Shown: positions 1 through 8,370, counted from the first letter of the stretch. The stretch is 17,839 nt of DNA from Neovahlkampfia damariscottae (GCA_016618085.1 JABLTG010000263.1:1-17839); one strand, 5' to 3'. Notes: generated by a model from the letters alone, not told the origin. A program made the numbers and translations.

Positions 1-163
1 TGGTCTTATTATGATTACTTTTATTGTTATATAAAATTTGACAATCACAATACTTGCATTCTATCTTGTCGTAAAATTTCTCTCTATTATTTTTATAATA
101 TTCTTTTCTGTATTTTTTAATATCTTCCGTTTTTTTTATTTTTGGCAAAATATTTAGTTCCAT
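1..163 (-). CDS. partial small Cys/His-rich protein, N-terminus
   Basis: A minus-strand frame starts at ATG 163-161 and runs off the window edge after 54 codons. The visible part is very Lys- and Tyr-rich (KKYRKEYYKNNREK), followed by a C-x2-C-x-C cluster (CKYCDC) and then His-Asn-Lys near the edge. The tail of the GIY-YIG gene at 1236-1718 has the same layout: a basic Tyr-rich stretch, a CDCG cluster, then spaced His residues. The two probably share a small zinc-binding module, of a kind common beside nuclease genes in large DNA viruses and related elements. No function can be assigned, and the C-terminus is outside the window. A chance frame is unlikely given this matched composition, but the call rests on little sequence. 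Confidence 0.4.
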   Translation of the reverse strand, partial: MELNILPKIKKTEDIKKYRKEYYKNNREKFYDKIECKYCDCQILYNNKSNHNKT

Positions 164-218
164 TATTAATATATTATTAATACTATATATTATTTTTTTT
201 TTAAGTAGTTTTTATATT

Positions 219-416
219 TTAATAATTTTTGTCAATTAAGACATCATTTTGATAATGTTCCCATTTCCATTGTAATATTACTCTTGAATCATATTCGGAT
301 TTCATTTGTAATTTTTTAATTGATTTAGGCAAATTATTTATTTGTTGATTAAAATTATCTCCCAACCGTAAATATTCTAATGATTGCGGCCAATTATTTA
401 CTGGTTGATTATATTT
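219..416 (-). pseudogene. FNIP-repeat protein C-terminal fragment
   Basis: Read on the minus strand from 416 to the TAA at 221-219, this frame encodes about two 22-residue units of the FNIP type: YNQPVNNWPQSLEYLRLGDN, then FNQQINNLPKSIKKLQ. They are followed by a Trp-containing tail ending D-K-N-Y. FNIP repeats (Phe/Tyr-Asn-x-Pro/Gln-hydrophobic, then Leu-Pro-x-Ser-hydrophobic) are leucine-rich-repeat-like units known from dictyostelids, other protists and giant viruses, where they probably bind proteins. No start codon is present; the frame opens at 416 just after a TGA. It overlaps the last codons of the integrase in another frame, so it looks like the 3' end of a longer repeat gene cut off where it joins the integrase. 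The repeat assignment is clear; the truncation is inferred. Confidence 0.7.
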
Positions 417-1177
417 TCAATTTCGTGGAGTTCTTCACTCCATCTAATATCTGTTTTTCTAAATTTTGAATCAAGTTTTTTTCCAGTTGCTGGATCTATT
501 GGGTAATCTAAAGCTACTCTTACTTTATCACCTGTTTCTAATAATTTACAGGCATCTCCTTGACATTTTGCTGGCTTTTTTTCTGGTTTTCTTGGTTTCT
601 TTTCATCAATTTGTTTGTTGTATTCCTCAATGATTAAAGGTAAATTGGACACCCATTTCCTATTGGTTTGTTTATTTTTTAATTCTTCAATGGTTTGTAA
701 TTCAAATATTATTTTGCCAAGAATACCATTGAAACTCTCAATTACTGCTTGTGTCCTATGACGATTTGGTAGTGAGCGACGGATTCCAATTTTATTTTCC
801 TTTGCAAATTTGTTAAATGCATCTTTAAATTCTGAGCCACTATCAATTTGAAAGAAATGCTTTGGTATATTTAAATAATTCCTTTTATATATCTTTTTTA
901 ATGCTTCTACTATTTTATCTGGAGTCTTTGTTGAAATTGCTTCTGCATCAGCGTGTCTTGAAAATACATCAATTACTGTTAAACAATATTTTTGCTTGTT
1001 ATCGTGGGGTAAATATAAAAGGTCCAATTGATGAATAGAATCTCTTTCAATCGCAATGTGATGAGGAGTATTAATAGCCCTGTCTTTTTTTGGTTGTTCC
1101 ATCAAATCTCGCACATATTTAGACTCTTTTTCTGAAATATTTAATCTCTTCTTTATATTTTCAGATAATTTGCTCAT
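398..1177 (-). CDS. retroviral-type (rve) DDE integrase
   Basis: This 259-aa intact reading frame resembles the rve integrase domain of retroelements and Polinton/Maverick-type elements. Such enzymes process DNA ends and join them to target DNA with two metal ions. The catalytic triad is visible: Asp52 in HQLDLLYL, Asp112 in QIDSGSEF, and Glu147 in AVIESFNG, with 34 residues between the second Asp and the Glu. VIDVFSRHADA (about 68-78) is the usual strand after the first Asp. Residues 215-259 (GDKVRVALDY, then FRKTDIRWSEELHEIENI) look like the C-terminal SH3-like DNA-binding part, which may be cut short because the stop falls inside the FNIP fragment. There is no reverse transcriptase or protease nearby, so a Polinton-like or viral origin fits better than a retrotransposon. 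It lies 58 nt downstream of the GIY-YIG gene on the same strand. Confidence 0.85.
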   Translation of the reverse strand: MSKLSENIKKRLNISEKESKYVRDLMEQPKKDRAINTPHHIAIERDSIHQLDLLYLPHDNKQKYCLTVIDVFSRHADAEAISTKTPDKIVEALKKIYKRNYLNIPKHFFQIDSGSEFKDAFNKFAKENKIGIRRSLPNRHRTQAVIESFNGILGKIIFELQTIEELKNKQTNRKWVSNLPLIIEEYNKQIDEKKPRKPEKKPAKCQGDACKLLETGDKVRVALDYPIDPATGKKLDSKFRKTDIRWSEELHEIENIINQ

Positions 1178-1235
1178 TATAAATTTATAATATAAAATTA
1201 ATATTATTTTAGTTAAATAATATTAAATAATATTG

Positions 1236-1718
1236 CTAATTATTTTGATTAATAAATTTTTGATGTTTGATTGTTTTTTCGTGCCTTACTTTTTTACCTA
1301 TTGATAATATTGAACCACAATCACATTTGTATTTTATTGAAAGATTATCTTGATAATACTGTTTTTGATATTGTTCAATTTTATATTTATTACATTTTTT
1401 ATATTCTTTTTGTGTTCTTGACGGAATAACTTTATTAACACAATCTATTTGTTCAATCCATTTGCGTTCATAATAATTCAATTTGTCTTTATTTTCACAA
1501 TCTTTAATTTCTTGTAATAATATTATTGAATAATTATTATTTTCAAGAACTTTAAAAGATGTCATATATCTATACTTTCCTTTTTTATAACGTTTAATAT
1601 CTTGAGCGTGTTGATTTAGTCATTGGCATAATCTTGGCTTACAAGTTGCTCCAACATAGATTAATCCTGTTGTATTGCAAACTATTTTATAAATTTTTGC
1701 TAAAGAGTAATTCACCAT
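1236..1718 (-). pseudogene. GIY-YIG endonuclease, one in-frame stop
   Basis: From ATG 1718-1716 the frame starts MVNYSLAKIYKIVCNTTG, then LIYVGAT. This is the GIY-YIG signature (here K-I-Y and Y-V-G) of a small family of metal-dependent endonucleases found in mobile elements and viruses. An in-frame TGA at 1622-1620 (codon 33) interrupts it. The rest then runs 127 codons to the stop, including KLNYYERKWIEQ, where the Glu of YYERKWIE matches the family's conserved catalytic Glu region. The C-terminus has a basic Tyr-rich linker and a Cys/His cluster (CDCG, then RHEKTIKHQK), a probable zinc-binding DNA-targeting tail. A TGG-to-TGA change is the simplest cause, since Trp would fit that place. 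The alternative is a shorter protein starting at Met 1565, which would lack the GIY-YIG core. It is probably inactive. Confidence 0.7.
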
Positions 1719-1795
1719 TTTTAACTTTTTTTAACTTATTGTATTTTATAATTATTCCTTTAAGTCATTTTCGTAAATTTTTTGAGTAAATTTAA

Positions 1796-1825
1796 CCAAT
1801 CAATTTTTTATTTTTTTCAACCAAT
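1796..1825 (+). promoter_or_regulatory. paired CCAAT motifs upstream of 1871 gene
   Basis: Two CCAAT pentamers (1796-1800 and 1821-1825) lie 71 and 46 nt before the ATG at 1871, in a T-rich then A-rich stretch typical of promoters in AT-rich genomes. CCAAT is the core site of the NF-Y complex in eukaryotes. Similar motifs lie near several other starts in the window. There is no functional evidence. Confidence 0.25.
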
Positions 1826-1870
1826 TAAAATCTAATCACCTCAAAAAAAAAACAATTCTTCAAATAAAAA

Positions 1871-3931
1871 ATGGATGAACCTGATATTTTGGAAGAAAAA
1901 GATGATCAAATGGAGTCAGAAGAAATAATTGAACTTACAGAGGAAGAACGAAAAGCCAAACTTTTAAAAGACATAACATTCGACGAAACAAAAATTGAAA
2001 AACTTGAACGTTATAAAGTAGAAGAAATTTTGGAATTAGAAAAAGATGAATGGACCCAAATATTTGGACCAAGTGAAGGAATTCTTTATTATAAACGTAT
2101 TTCCAAACTCAAGGTAAAGACGCTTTGATTAAAAAAACAGGAACAAGAAGAAGAAAATCGTGGAGTCAAAAGAAAAAAAGAAGAATTTGAAGAAGAAGAA
2201 AAAAGGAAAAGAATTTTTAAATGGAATAACCATATTGATGAAAACAATTGGAAAGAAGACAAAGATAAAACAGATTACGCAAATGAATTATTAAATCAAA
2301 AAGAAATTAATTTATCTGGTGGTGTAAAAAAAATTAAAATGAAAACTTGGCTTCAAGATAACGAAGAAAAATCTCCTTCAGTTTTTATTCGTAAATCTCA
2401 AACAGAACTTTGGAATGAAGTTTTAAAATATTTGGAAAGTCAAAAAAAAACTCATGCCATTATAACTGGAAATCCTGGAATTGGAAAAAGTCGTTCTTTG
2501 GCTTATTTTTTAAGATTATTATTAAAACAAAAAAAAACAGTTGTTTATGAAACTAAAAAAGATAAAAATGCACATATTTTCTTTGCACAAGAGGATGGAA
2601 GTTACAAAGTGTGGAGTTGTATAAATTTTATGCCTGAAGGATGTGCTCATCTTAAAAATTCCGAAAATTATTATCTTATTGATCCAGATTTACCAAGTCA
2701 AATTGTTAATGTTCCTGGTCATACTGTATTATGTGCATCTCCCAATATTTCACATTATAAAGAATTTCAAAAAAGACCAAATACATTAATTTGGTTAATG
2801 TCAGTTTGGAAAAAAGAAGAATTGAAAGCATTACAAAAACAAATTCAAGTGTATCAAAATAAAATTCAAGATGATCAAAAGTATTTATCTGATAATGAAT
2901 TTGAAAACAGATATAACAATTTTGGAGGAAGAATAAGATATATTTTTTGTGATGATGAAATGTATAATAATAATTTTGAATATTTACAAGAATCTGTATC
3001 AAAACTAAAATTAGAAACTTTAATTAAGGCTTTATCTTATGATGTCATTGATGTTTCTCAATCTGAAGAAGGACCAAGTATGTTATTTGTTTATATTGTC
3101 ATTCCAAATCCAAAAGAAACATATAAATATGCTAAACTAAAAAAGAATTATATTGTTTCTCTTGGATCTGAAACTATTAGACAATATTTAACTTCAAAAT
3201 ATTGGAAAGAAATTATGGAAACAATAAATCCTAAAAGTAATAAATTTAGTGGAAACAACACTGCAAATGGTCATTTGTTTGAAATGATTGCAAGTGTTTA
3301 TTTAGAATTTGATGTAACTTTGGAAGCATATGATGAACAACACCAAAAAAATCATGATTTATCATTAATCCAAGCAAATAGAACTGAATTTCATGGAAAT
3401 TGGGAACAATATTTAAATTATTGTTCAAAACTAAATAATAGAGAACTTGTTATTCCTAGAGTAAAAAATCAACCAGTTTTAGATTTTATGGATCAATCTA
3501 ATCGTGCATATCAAATTGCAGTTGGAAAAACTCATGGAATTAATAGAAAACATATTCAAAAAATTATTGAAGATTTTAATTTTACCAAAAATAATCCATT
3601 TTATTTATATTTTGTAACACCTGAATGTAATTTAAATGAATTTCAATGGAATTATGAAAAAGATTTCATCATTGATCCCAGAGTTCTCTCAATTGAAAAA
3701 AAAACTGCCGATACATTAAGGAAGGAATTAAAAAATACTTATAAAGGTTTAAGTAAGAAAAACAAAGAAGAATTGGTTAAATTAATGTTAAATCATAAAA
3801 ATATTCAATCAGAAACATCTGAAGAAATTTCAAAAAAAATTGAAGAATCTTTAAAGATATTTTGTATTTGTATTCCAGAAAAAGCACATAAAAAAATTGA
3901 TGAATTAATTGAAGAATTACAAAAAATATAA
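1871..3931 (+). CDS. Crinkler/RHS-like P-loop NTPase with nuclease-like C-terminus
   Basis: Two exons (1871-2113, 2141-3931) joined across a 27-nt GT-AG intron give 677 aa. Residues 1-147 are Glu/Lys-rich and probably coiled coil. Residues 191-198 (GNPGIGKS) are a Walker A loop, YYLIDPD (258-264) is a possible Walker B, and FGGRIRYIF (342-350) matches the GG-I-P-R-Y motif of Crinkler and trypanosome retrotransposon-hot-spot (RHS) proteins. ANGHLFE (456-462) and YQIAVGKTHG (538-547) match conserved spots in that family's C-terminal half, often described as a PD-(D/E)xK-like nuclease. Family members are lineage-expanded and include secreted or nuclear effectors and element-associated proteins. 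No signal peptide is seen. The intron length is a multiple of three and contains an in-frame TGA, so splicing is needed for the full product. Its 3' end converges with the amine oxidase gene. Confidence 0.75.
2114..2140 (+). other. 27-nt intron, phase 0
   Basis: The sequence begins GTAAAGA and ends AAACAG. Exon 1 ends on AAG and exon 2 opens on GAA, keeping one frame into the P-loop domain. The TGA at 2126-2128 inside it would end translation if the intron were retained. Confidence 0.75.
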
Positions 3932-4426
3932 TAAAAATTATTTTTAATTCTCTTTTATAAAAATTTTTTTTTATTTAAACAAAAGGCATTTCATTTAAGG
4001 TTCTAAACTGGCCTCGAGGCCGGTTTAGAAGCTTTTTAACCAATAAAAACACAATTAATTTTATAACCATTAAATTGTGCCACACCTCAGTAAGTTGTTG
4101 GTGACATTTAGTTGCCAGTTTTTGTTGTCCGGTCATCAGGTTGGTTGGTCAGACCATCTAAATCTTTCCTGTAAAATTGACCATTTTTTAAAAGTTTCAG
4201 ATTTTCTTAAAACCACCTTACCAGATTACCACGTCAGGTTTTGAATTTCCGTCTTTTTGTAAATAAAATTTATTTTATTCACAACTTCCCGCCACACACA
4301 GTAGGATTCAATAAATTTAAAAGGAAAGGACAATAAAGAAAAAGTATTGATGAAACAATTTGAAGAGCTCATATCAATAATAAAAATTTAGAAAAACCCA
4401 ATTACTGTGGATGAGAAACATAAATT
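3932..4426. other. intergenic region between convergent genes
   Basis: There is no convincing gene. Besides the palindrome at 3997-4034, the stretch 4075-4300 has higher GC than its surroundings and a second small inverted repeat, TGGTCAGACCA (4146-4156). AATAAA-like strings follow both converging stops and could serve polyadenylation. It could be a short remnant of inserted DNA, but no coding similarity is visible. Confidence 0.4.
3997..4034. repeat. near-perfect GC-rich palindrome
   Basis: Positions 4001-4030 form an inverted repeat. The left arm TTCTAAACTGGCC and right arm GGCCGGTTTAGAA pair at 12 of 13 positions (the odd one can form G-U), around a central TCGA that is itself palindromic. 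Beyond one G/G mismatch, AAG (3997-3999) pairs with CTT (4032-4034). It lies about 70 nt after the stop of the Crinkler-like gene and is strikingly GC-rich for this DNA. It could be a 3'-end hairpin, a cruciform, a protein site, or a relic of a small inverted-repeat element. Confidence 0.8.
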
Positions 4427-5755
4427 TCAATTTTTATTTATTAAATTGAATAATCGATTAGCCTCTCTTTCTCCGCTCAAATAAGCACCATTTACATAAG
4501 AATGACCTTTGTTTATCATTGCTTCTCCAGCAAACAATAAACGATTTTGAATTGGATTTCCTAAATTATCAAAATCATCTGGTTTGAATCCAACAGCATC
4601 AAATGAATATGATCCATGAGCGAATGGATCATTCCACCATCGAGTCACATGATATGATTTCAAATTACAAACATCATCTCCAAACATAGTTTTCAAGCAT
4701 TTCATTGATTTCTCAATAACTTCTTCATCTTTCATAGTTTCAACTTGTTTTGCAAATTCAGCAGAAATGAAACCAACTAAAATTGGAGCATCCTTAAAAA
4801 TAGCATTTATACATAAAAATGAATGAATTTCTTCATTCTTTAATTTTTCTAATTTTGTAACAAAATAGTTATTCCCCCAGAAAATTTGATCAAATTCTAA
4901 AACAACTTTATCCAATAAACCCATTCCAGTTTTATTGATTAAATTCAACTTTGTCTTTGGTAAAGTTGGTATGAATTTGATTTTATCTTTTTTAAGACAT
5001 CCTAAAGGAATTGTGCAAACAACAAAATCACATTTGTATTTTTCTTTCTCTGTTTCAATTAAAATGAAATCATCATTGGAATAATCAATTTTTGAGACAA
5101 TTTGATTTAATTTTATATTTAATCCTTTTGAAAATTCTTCAACAATTGATCCATATCCTTCTTTGATTGGAAATGAATCTCCAATGTGACCACAGTCACT
5201 ATTACTGAAAATTGAAACCTGATCAATACTAGCACCTTCATAACTTTCAATCATTTCATAAAAATAATTCAGATATTCCTGCTTGAAATGGATATTATTT
5301 TCTTTTAAATATTTTTTAATTGCATCTAAGTAAGTTGTGTCTTGTTTTGTAATATTTTTTATTTCCTCTAAAACTATATTAAACAACTCTTGTTGTTGAC
5401 CAAATTCTGATGAATTAAATTCTTTTCCGTTGAAGTTTTTTAATAAAGAATTTGAAAAAAGTGCAGACGGTGTTTTATTGTATTGTTCCGAGAGTTGAGC
5501 GATTGGATTTTGTTTTGAGTAACCTTCCAGCCAACTTGCACCTAAATCAACAGGTATTCCTGAAAATTTCTTTGTAAAAGTTCTTCCACCAACTCTGTCT
5601 CTGGCTTCTAAAATTGTCAAGTTAAATTTTTGATTTGATGCCTTCATCAACTTCAAAAAATTTTGAGCAGTTGAAATACCAGCCATTCCACACCCAATTA
5701 TAATAATTTCAAAAAATTTATCTTCCTTATGCATGTTAGTGACGTTTTTTAACAA
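4427..5755 (-). CDS. flavin-containing amine oxidase (polyamine oxidase/LSD type)
   Basis: This single-exon 442-aa protein has all the marks of the FAD amine oxidase family, which oxidises polyamines, monoamines or methyl-lysine and releases hydrogen peroxide. The dinucleotide loop is G21-C-G23-M-A-G26, with Glu50 closing the Rossmann unit and ARDRVGGRT (51-59) following. VDLGASWLEG (69-78) is the second FAD contact. Lys283 in LLDKVVLEF sits where polyamine oxidases and LSD1 keep the flavin-site Lys. TRWWNDPFAHGSYS (371-384), LFAGEA (407-412) and SYVNGAYLSGER (419-430) complete the C-terminal FAD site. There is no SWIRM domain or insert as in LSD1, and no clear signal peptide, so a soluble polyamine oxidase is most likely. 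Met8 is an alternative start. It has no intron, unlike most neighbours. Confidence 0.9.
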   Translation of the reverse strand: MLKNVTNMHKEDKFFEIIIIGCGMAGISTAQNFLKLMKASNQKFNLTILEARDRVGGRTFTKKFSGIPVDLGASWLEGYSKQNPIAQLSEQYNKTPSALFSNSLLKNFNGKEFNSSEFGQQQELFNIVLEEIKNITKQDTTYLDAIKKYLKENNIHFKQEYLNYFYEMIESYEGASIDQVSIFSNSDCGHIGDSFPIKEGYGSIVEEFSKGLNIKLNQIVSKIDYSNDDFILIETEKEKYKCDFVVCTIPLGCLKKDKIKFIPTLPKTKLNLINKTGMGLLDKVVLEFDQIFWGNNYFVTKLEKLKNEEIHSFLCINAIFKDAPILVGFISAEFAKQVETMKDEEVIEKSMKCLKTMFGDDVCNLKSYHVTRWWNDPFAHGSYSFDAVGFKPDDFDNLGNPIQNRLLFAGEAMINKGHSYVNGAYLSGEREANRLFNLINKN

Positions 5756-6172
5756 ATAACCAATCGGAATTTTTCATCAGAATTTGAAAAGAACAAGAAA
5801 AAGAACCAACAAAAAATTTGTGAACATGTATCAAGAAGACGAATGGACTGCAAAAGAAAAATAATACCAGAAATTTCGCAAGAAGAAACAAATTGAAATT
5901 ATAATTAAAATAGAATTTGTTGAAGGTTCAATGGAACTAAAAATTTTTTGAACATGGATTTTAAATATTCAATATTTGAATAACAACATTTATTTACAAA
6001 TATTGAATGTTCAATGACAAAAATGGACAAATCAAACTTGGAAATTTTTTGGTTTGAAAAAAATTACCAAAATTGGAAATTTTTCAACTAAATTTGATCC
6101 AATAATCTCTTGATACCTAAAGTTAGAAATATTATTGGTACACAATAAAAACGTTGAACTTGACATCAAGTC
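5756..6172. other. divergent intergenic region with inverted repeat
   Basis: This stretch separates the starts of the amine oxidase (-) and the first RGS gene (+), so it should hold both promoters. An inverted repeat pairs 5964-5978 (AATATTCAATATTTG) with 5997-6011 at 14 of 15 positions around an 18-nt loop. CCAAT pentamers occur at 5760-5764 and 6099-6103 and, inverted, at 6134-6138. TTGGAAATTTTT occurs twice (near 6038 and 6073). No open frame of note was seen. Confidence 0.4.
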
Positions 6173-7262
6173 ATGACTAAGAAAGAAACATATACATTTG
6201 GTGAGTTTCTGGACGAATATGAAACACAACTCACAGAAAAACCAAGTAACAACAAGTTACGCAATACAGACAGTTTTTTATCAAATGCTTCAAATAAATC
6301 ACAAAAGATGAATAAAAAGACGGAAATTATCACTGACTTTGATACATTTGGTGAATTTCTCAACGAATTTGATACACAAATTGGAAAAGAACAACCAAAC
6401 AAAAAATTACGCAATACTGACAGTTTTTTGTCAAATGTTTCAAATAAATCACAAAAGATGAATAAAAACAAAGAAATTTCTCATGAACTGGATGCATTCT
6501 TGGGTGAATTTGACGCACAACATAAACAACAAGGTAAACTTTTCCAACAATCATTCAAAAATTATAGTGAACAAAATAAAGAAGGAAAAAGCAACAATCA
6601 GAAAAGAAGAAATTATCAAAGATCTTGATACTTTTGGCGATTTTTTAGGTGAATTTAATGACCAACATGAATTAGACAGTAATTCGAAAATTCTTCCGTT
6701 AATTTTTTTTTCTCCATAGAAACATTGAACCATCAACACAAAGGTTTATTATCCAAATTGTTTCATATTCATGAACATCACAAGAAAGAAATCACATCTG
6801 CTGATTTTTCAGGTAAAAATGAATTAATAATGAAACTCAAACATTTTCGCAGAATATTTGAAAAAATATAGTTTGAATCACATGCTTCAATATCCAAAAT
6901 TAAGAGAATATTTGAAATCAAGTTCTCAGAAAACTTTTTGTGCCGAGAATGTTGACTTTTATGAATCCATTTTGGACTTCAAAAAATTGAAAAAACAACA
7001 AGAAAGATTGGCAAAAGCAAATGAAATATACGATAGATTTTTAGCATTGGGATCAATAAATGAAGTCAATTTATCAGAGAAACAAAAAGAAAACCTTCGT
7101 TTGGAAATTCAATCAAATGATGTGTCAAAATCGTTGTTTGATAAAATCGAATTTGAAATTCAACATATGATTAAAACAGAAAATTATTTTCGTTTTATTC
7201 ATTCGAAAGAAGATTTTGGTAGAATGTTAGTAGAACATGAAAATGTTATTTTGAAAGAGTAG
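6173..7262 (+). CDS. RGS-domain protein with N-terminal DTFGEFL repeats (paralogue 1)
   Basis: Four exons (6173-6533, 6568-6678, 6720-6812, 6853-7262) joined across introns of 34, 41 and 40 nt, all phase 1, give 324 aa. The C-terminal RGS domain (about 189-322) shows the family pattern: YPKLREYLKSSSQKTFCAENVDF, rendered here as YPKLREYL then FCAENVDFYESILDFKKL, an evnl-like NEVNLSEKQ, and a final KTENYFRFIHS. RGS domains speed GTP hydrolysis by G-alpha subunits. The first half is low-complexity and holds four copies of a peptide close to D-T-F-G-E-F-L-x-E-F-D-x-Q, at 8-20, about 57-70, 107-118, and one filling exon 2. Exon 3 encodes a KLFHIHEHHKKEIT linker shared with the next gene. No membrane segment is seen. 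The exon structure is supported by the paralogue. Confidence 0.85.
6182..6481 (+). repeat. 150-bp tandem duplication inside exon 1
   Basis: Two 150-bp (50-codon) units lie head to tail in exon 1 of the RGS gene. The equivalent points AAGTTACGCAATAC (6254) and AAATTACGCAATAC (6404) are exactly 150 nt apart. Both encode the FGEFL-type peptide, then KLRNTDSFLSN and SNKSQKMNK. The second half of the unit is nearly identical between copies, so the duplication is recent or under homogenisation. Confidence 0.85.
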
Positions 7263-7424
7263 GAATAAATATTTAGTTTGAATATTATCATTAGAATAAA
7301 CTTTTCAACACAAGAGATTGTCAAATAAATTGAAAAGGCCAACAATACAAAGAGATGGTAGCATGGTCAGTTATTCTCAAATTGTGCATTTTTTAGTTCC
7401 CCAAAAAAGGAAATTATTTTAAAA

Positions 7425-8335
7425 ATGGCAATTCAAACAACCAAATTTAAAAGAAAATGCTTTAATTGGTCATTAATTTCTCAACTTGACAAGCAAACAA
7501 CGTACAACACAAAGAAAATGAGAAAGAAAGAAATAATCACAGATCTGGACACTTTTGGAGAGTTTCTCAACGAATTTGATCAACAACATCAAAGTAAAAT
7601 CTTAAACATTTGTTAACGGTTCACAAAAGCAACACAAAAACAACTTCATCAAAAAATAAAAGAAGAAATTATAAATGATAGTGATACTTTTGGTGATTTC
7701 TTGGGTGAATTTGATGAACAACATGATCTAAACAGTAAGACAAGAAACAGAAACTAAAATCATAAGAAACCTTAAATCAAAAACATAAAAGTATTTTGTC
7801 AATCGGAAAACTATTTCATATCAATGAAAACAAGAAAGAAATCACCATTTCGGATTTCCCGAGTAAGTCCTTAAAATTACCTAAAATGACAATTGAAGAA
7901 TATTTGAAAAAGTACAGTTTGAAACATATGTTACAATATCCAAAACTTCGAGAATACTTGAAAAAAAGTTCACAAAAATCATTTTGTGCCGAGAACGTCA
8001 ACTTCTATGAAGCCATTTTGGATTTCAAAAAATTGAAAACTCAACAAGAAAGAACTACAAAAGCAAATGAAATGTACAACTCATATTTAGCTTTAGGATC
8101 AATAAATGAAGTAAATTTATCTGATGAACAAAAATCTATTGTCCAAAGCAAATTGGAAAATCCATCAAAGAATTTATTCGATTTTGTTGAATTTGAAGTT
8201 CAAAATATGATCAAAACAGAAAATTACTATAGATTTATTCATGCAGAAGATGATTTCGCAAAAATGTTAGAAGAAAATGAAAATATCATCGTCCTTAGAA
8301 ATGGAACAAACAGAACAAGCATAAAAAGTTTTTAA
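7425..8335 (+). CDS. RGS-domain protein with DTFGEFL repeats (paralogue 2)
   Basis: This is a tandem paralogue of the preceding gene. Exons 7425-7593, 7630-7734, 7767-7862 and 7899-8335 give 268 aa, with introns of 36, 32 and 36 nt at the same three places as in the first gene. The first two exons each carry one peptide unit (DTFGEFLNEFDQQ; DTFGDFLGEFDEQ). Exon 3 carries KLFHINENKKEIT, and exon 4 the RGS domain (about 124-258) with YPKLREYL, FCAENVNFYEAILDF, NEVNLSDEQ and KTENYYRFIHA. The third intron (7863-7898, starting GTAAGT) has no in-frame stop and a length divisible by three, so retaining it would give 280 aa. Met at about 7519 is an alternative start, because the first residues have no match in the paralogue. 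Its role is presumably G-alpha deactivation, as for paralogue 1. Confidence 0.8.
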
Positions 8336-8370
8336 ATAAATTGTATATTTTAACAAGAGTCTTTGGACTT

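Noticed and set aside
2706-3428. Minus-strand ORFs of 98 and 60 residues
   Set aside because: They are antisense frames within the Crinkler/RHS-like coding exon, rich in His/Leu/Phe as expected for shadows.
5964-6011. Inverted repeat as a mobile-element end
   Set aside because: The arms are AT-only apart from one C or G and short, as can arise by chance; no target duplication or coding remnant is linked.
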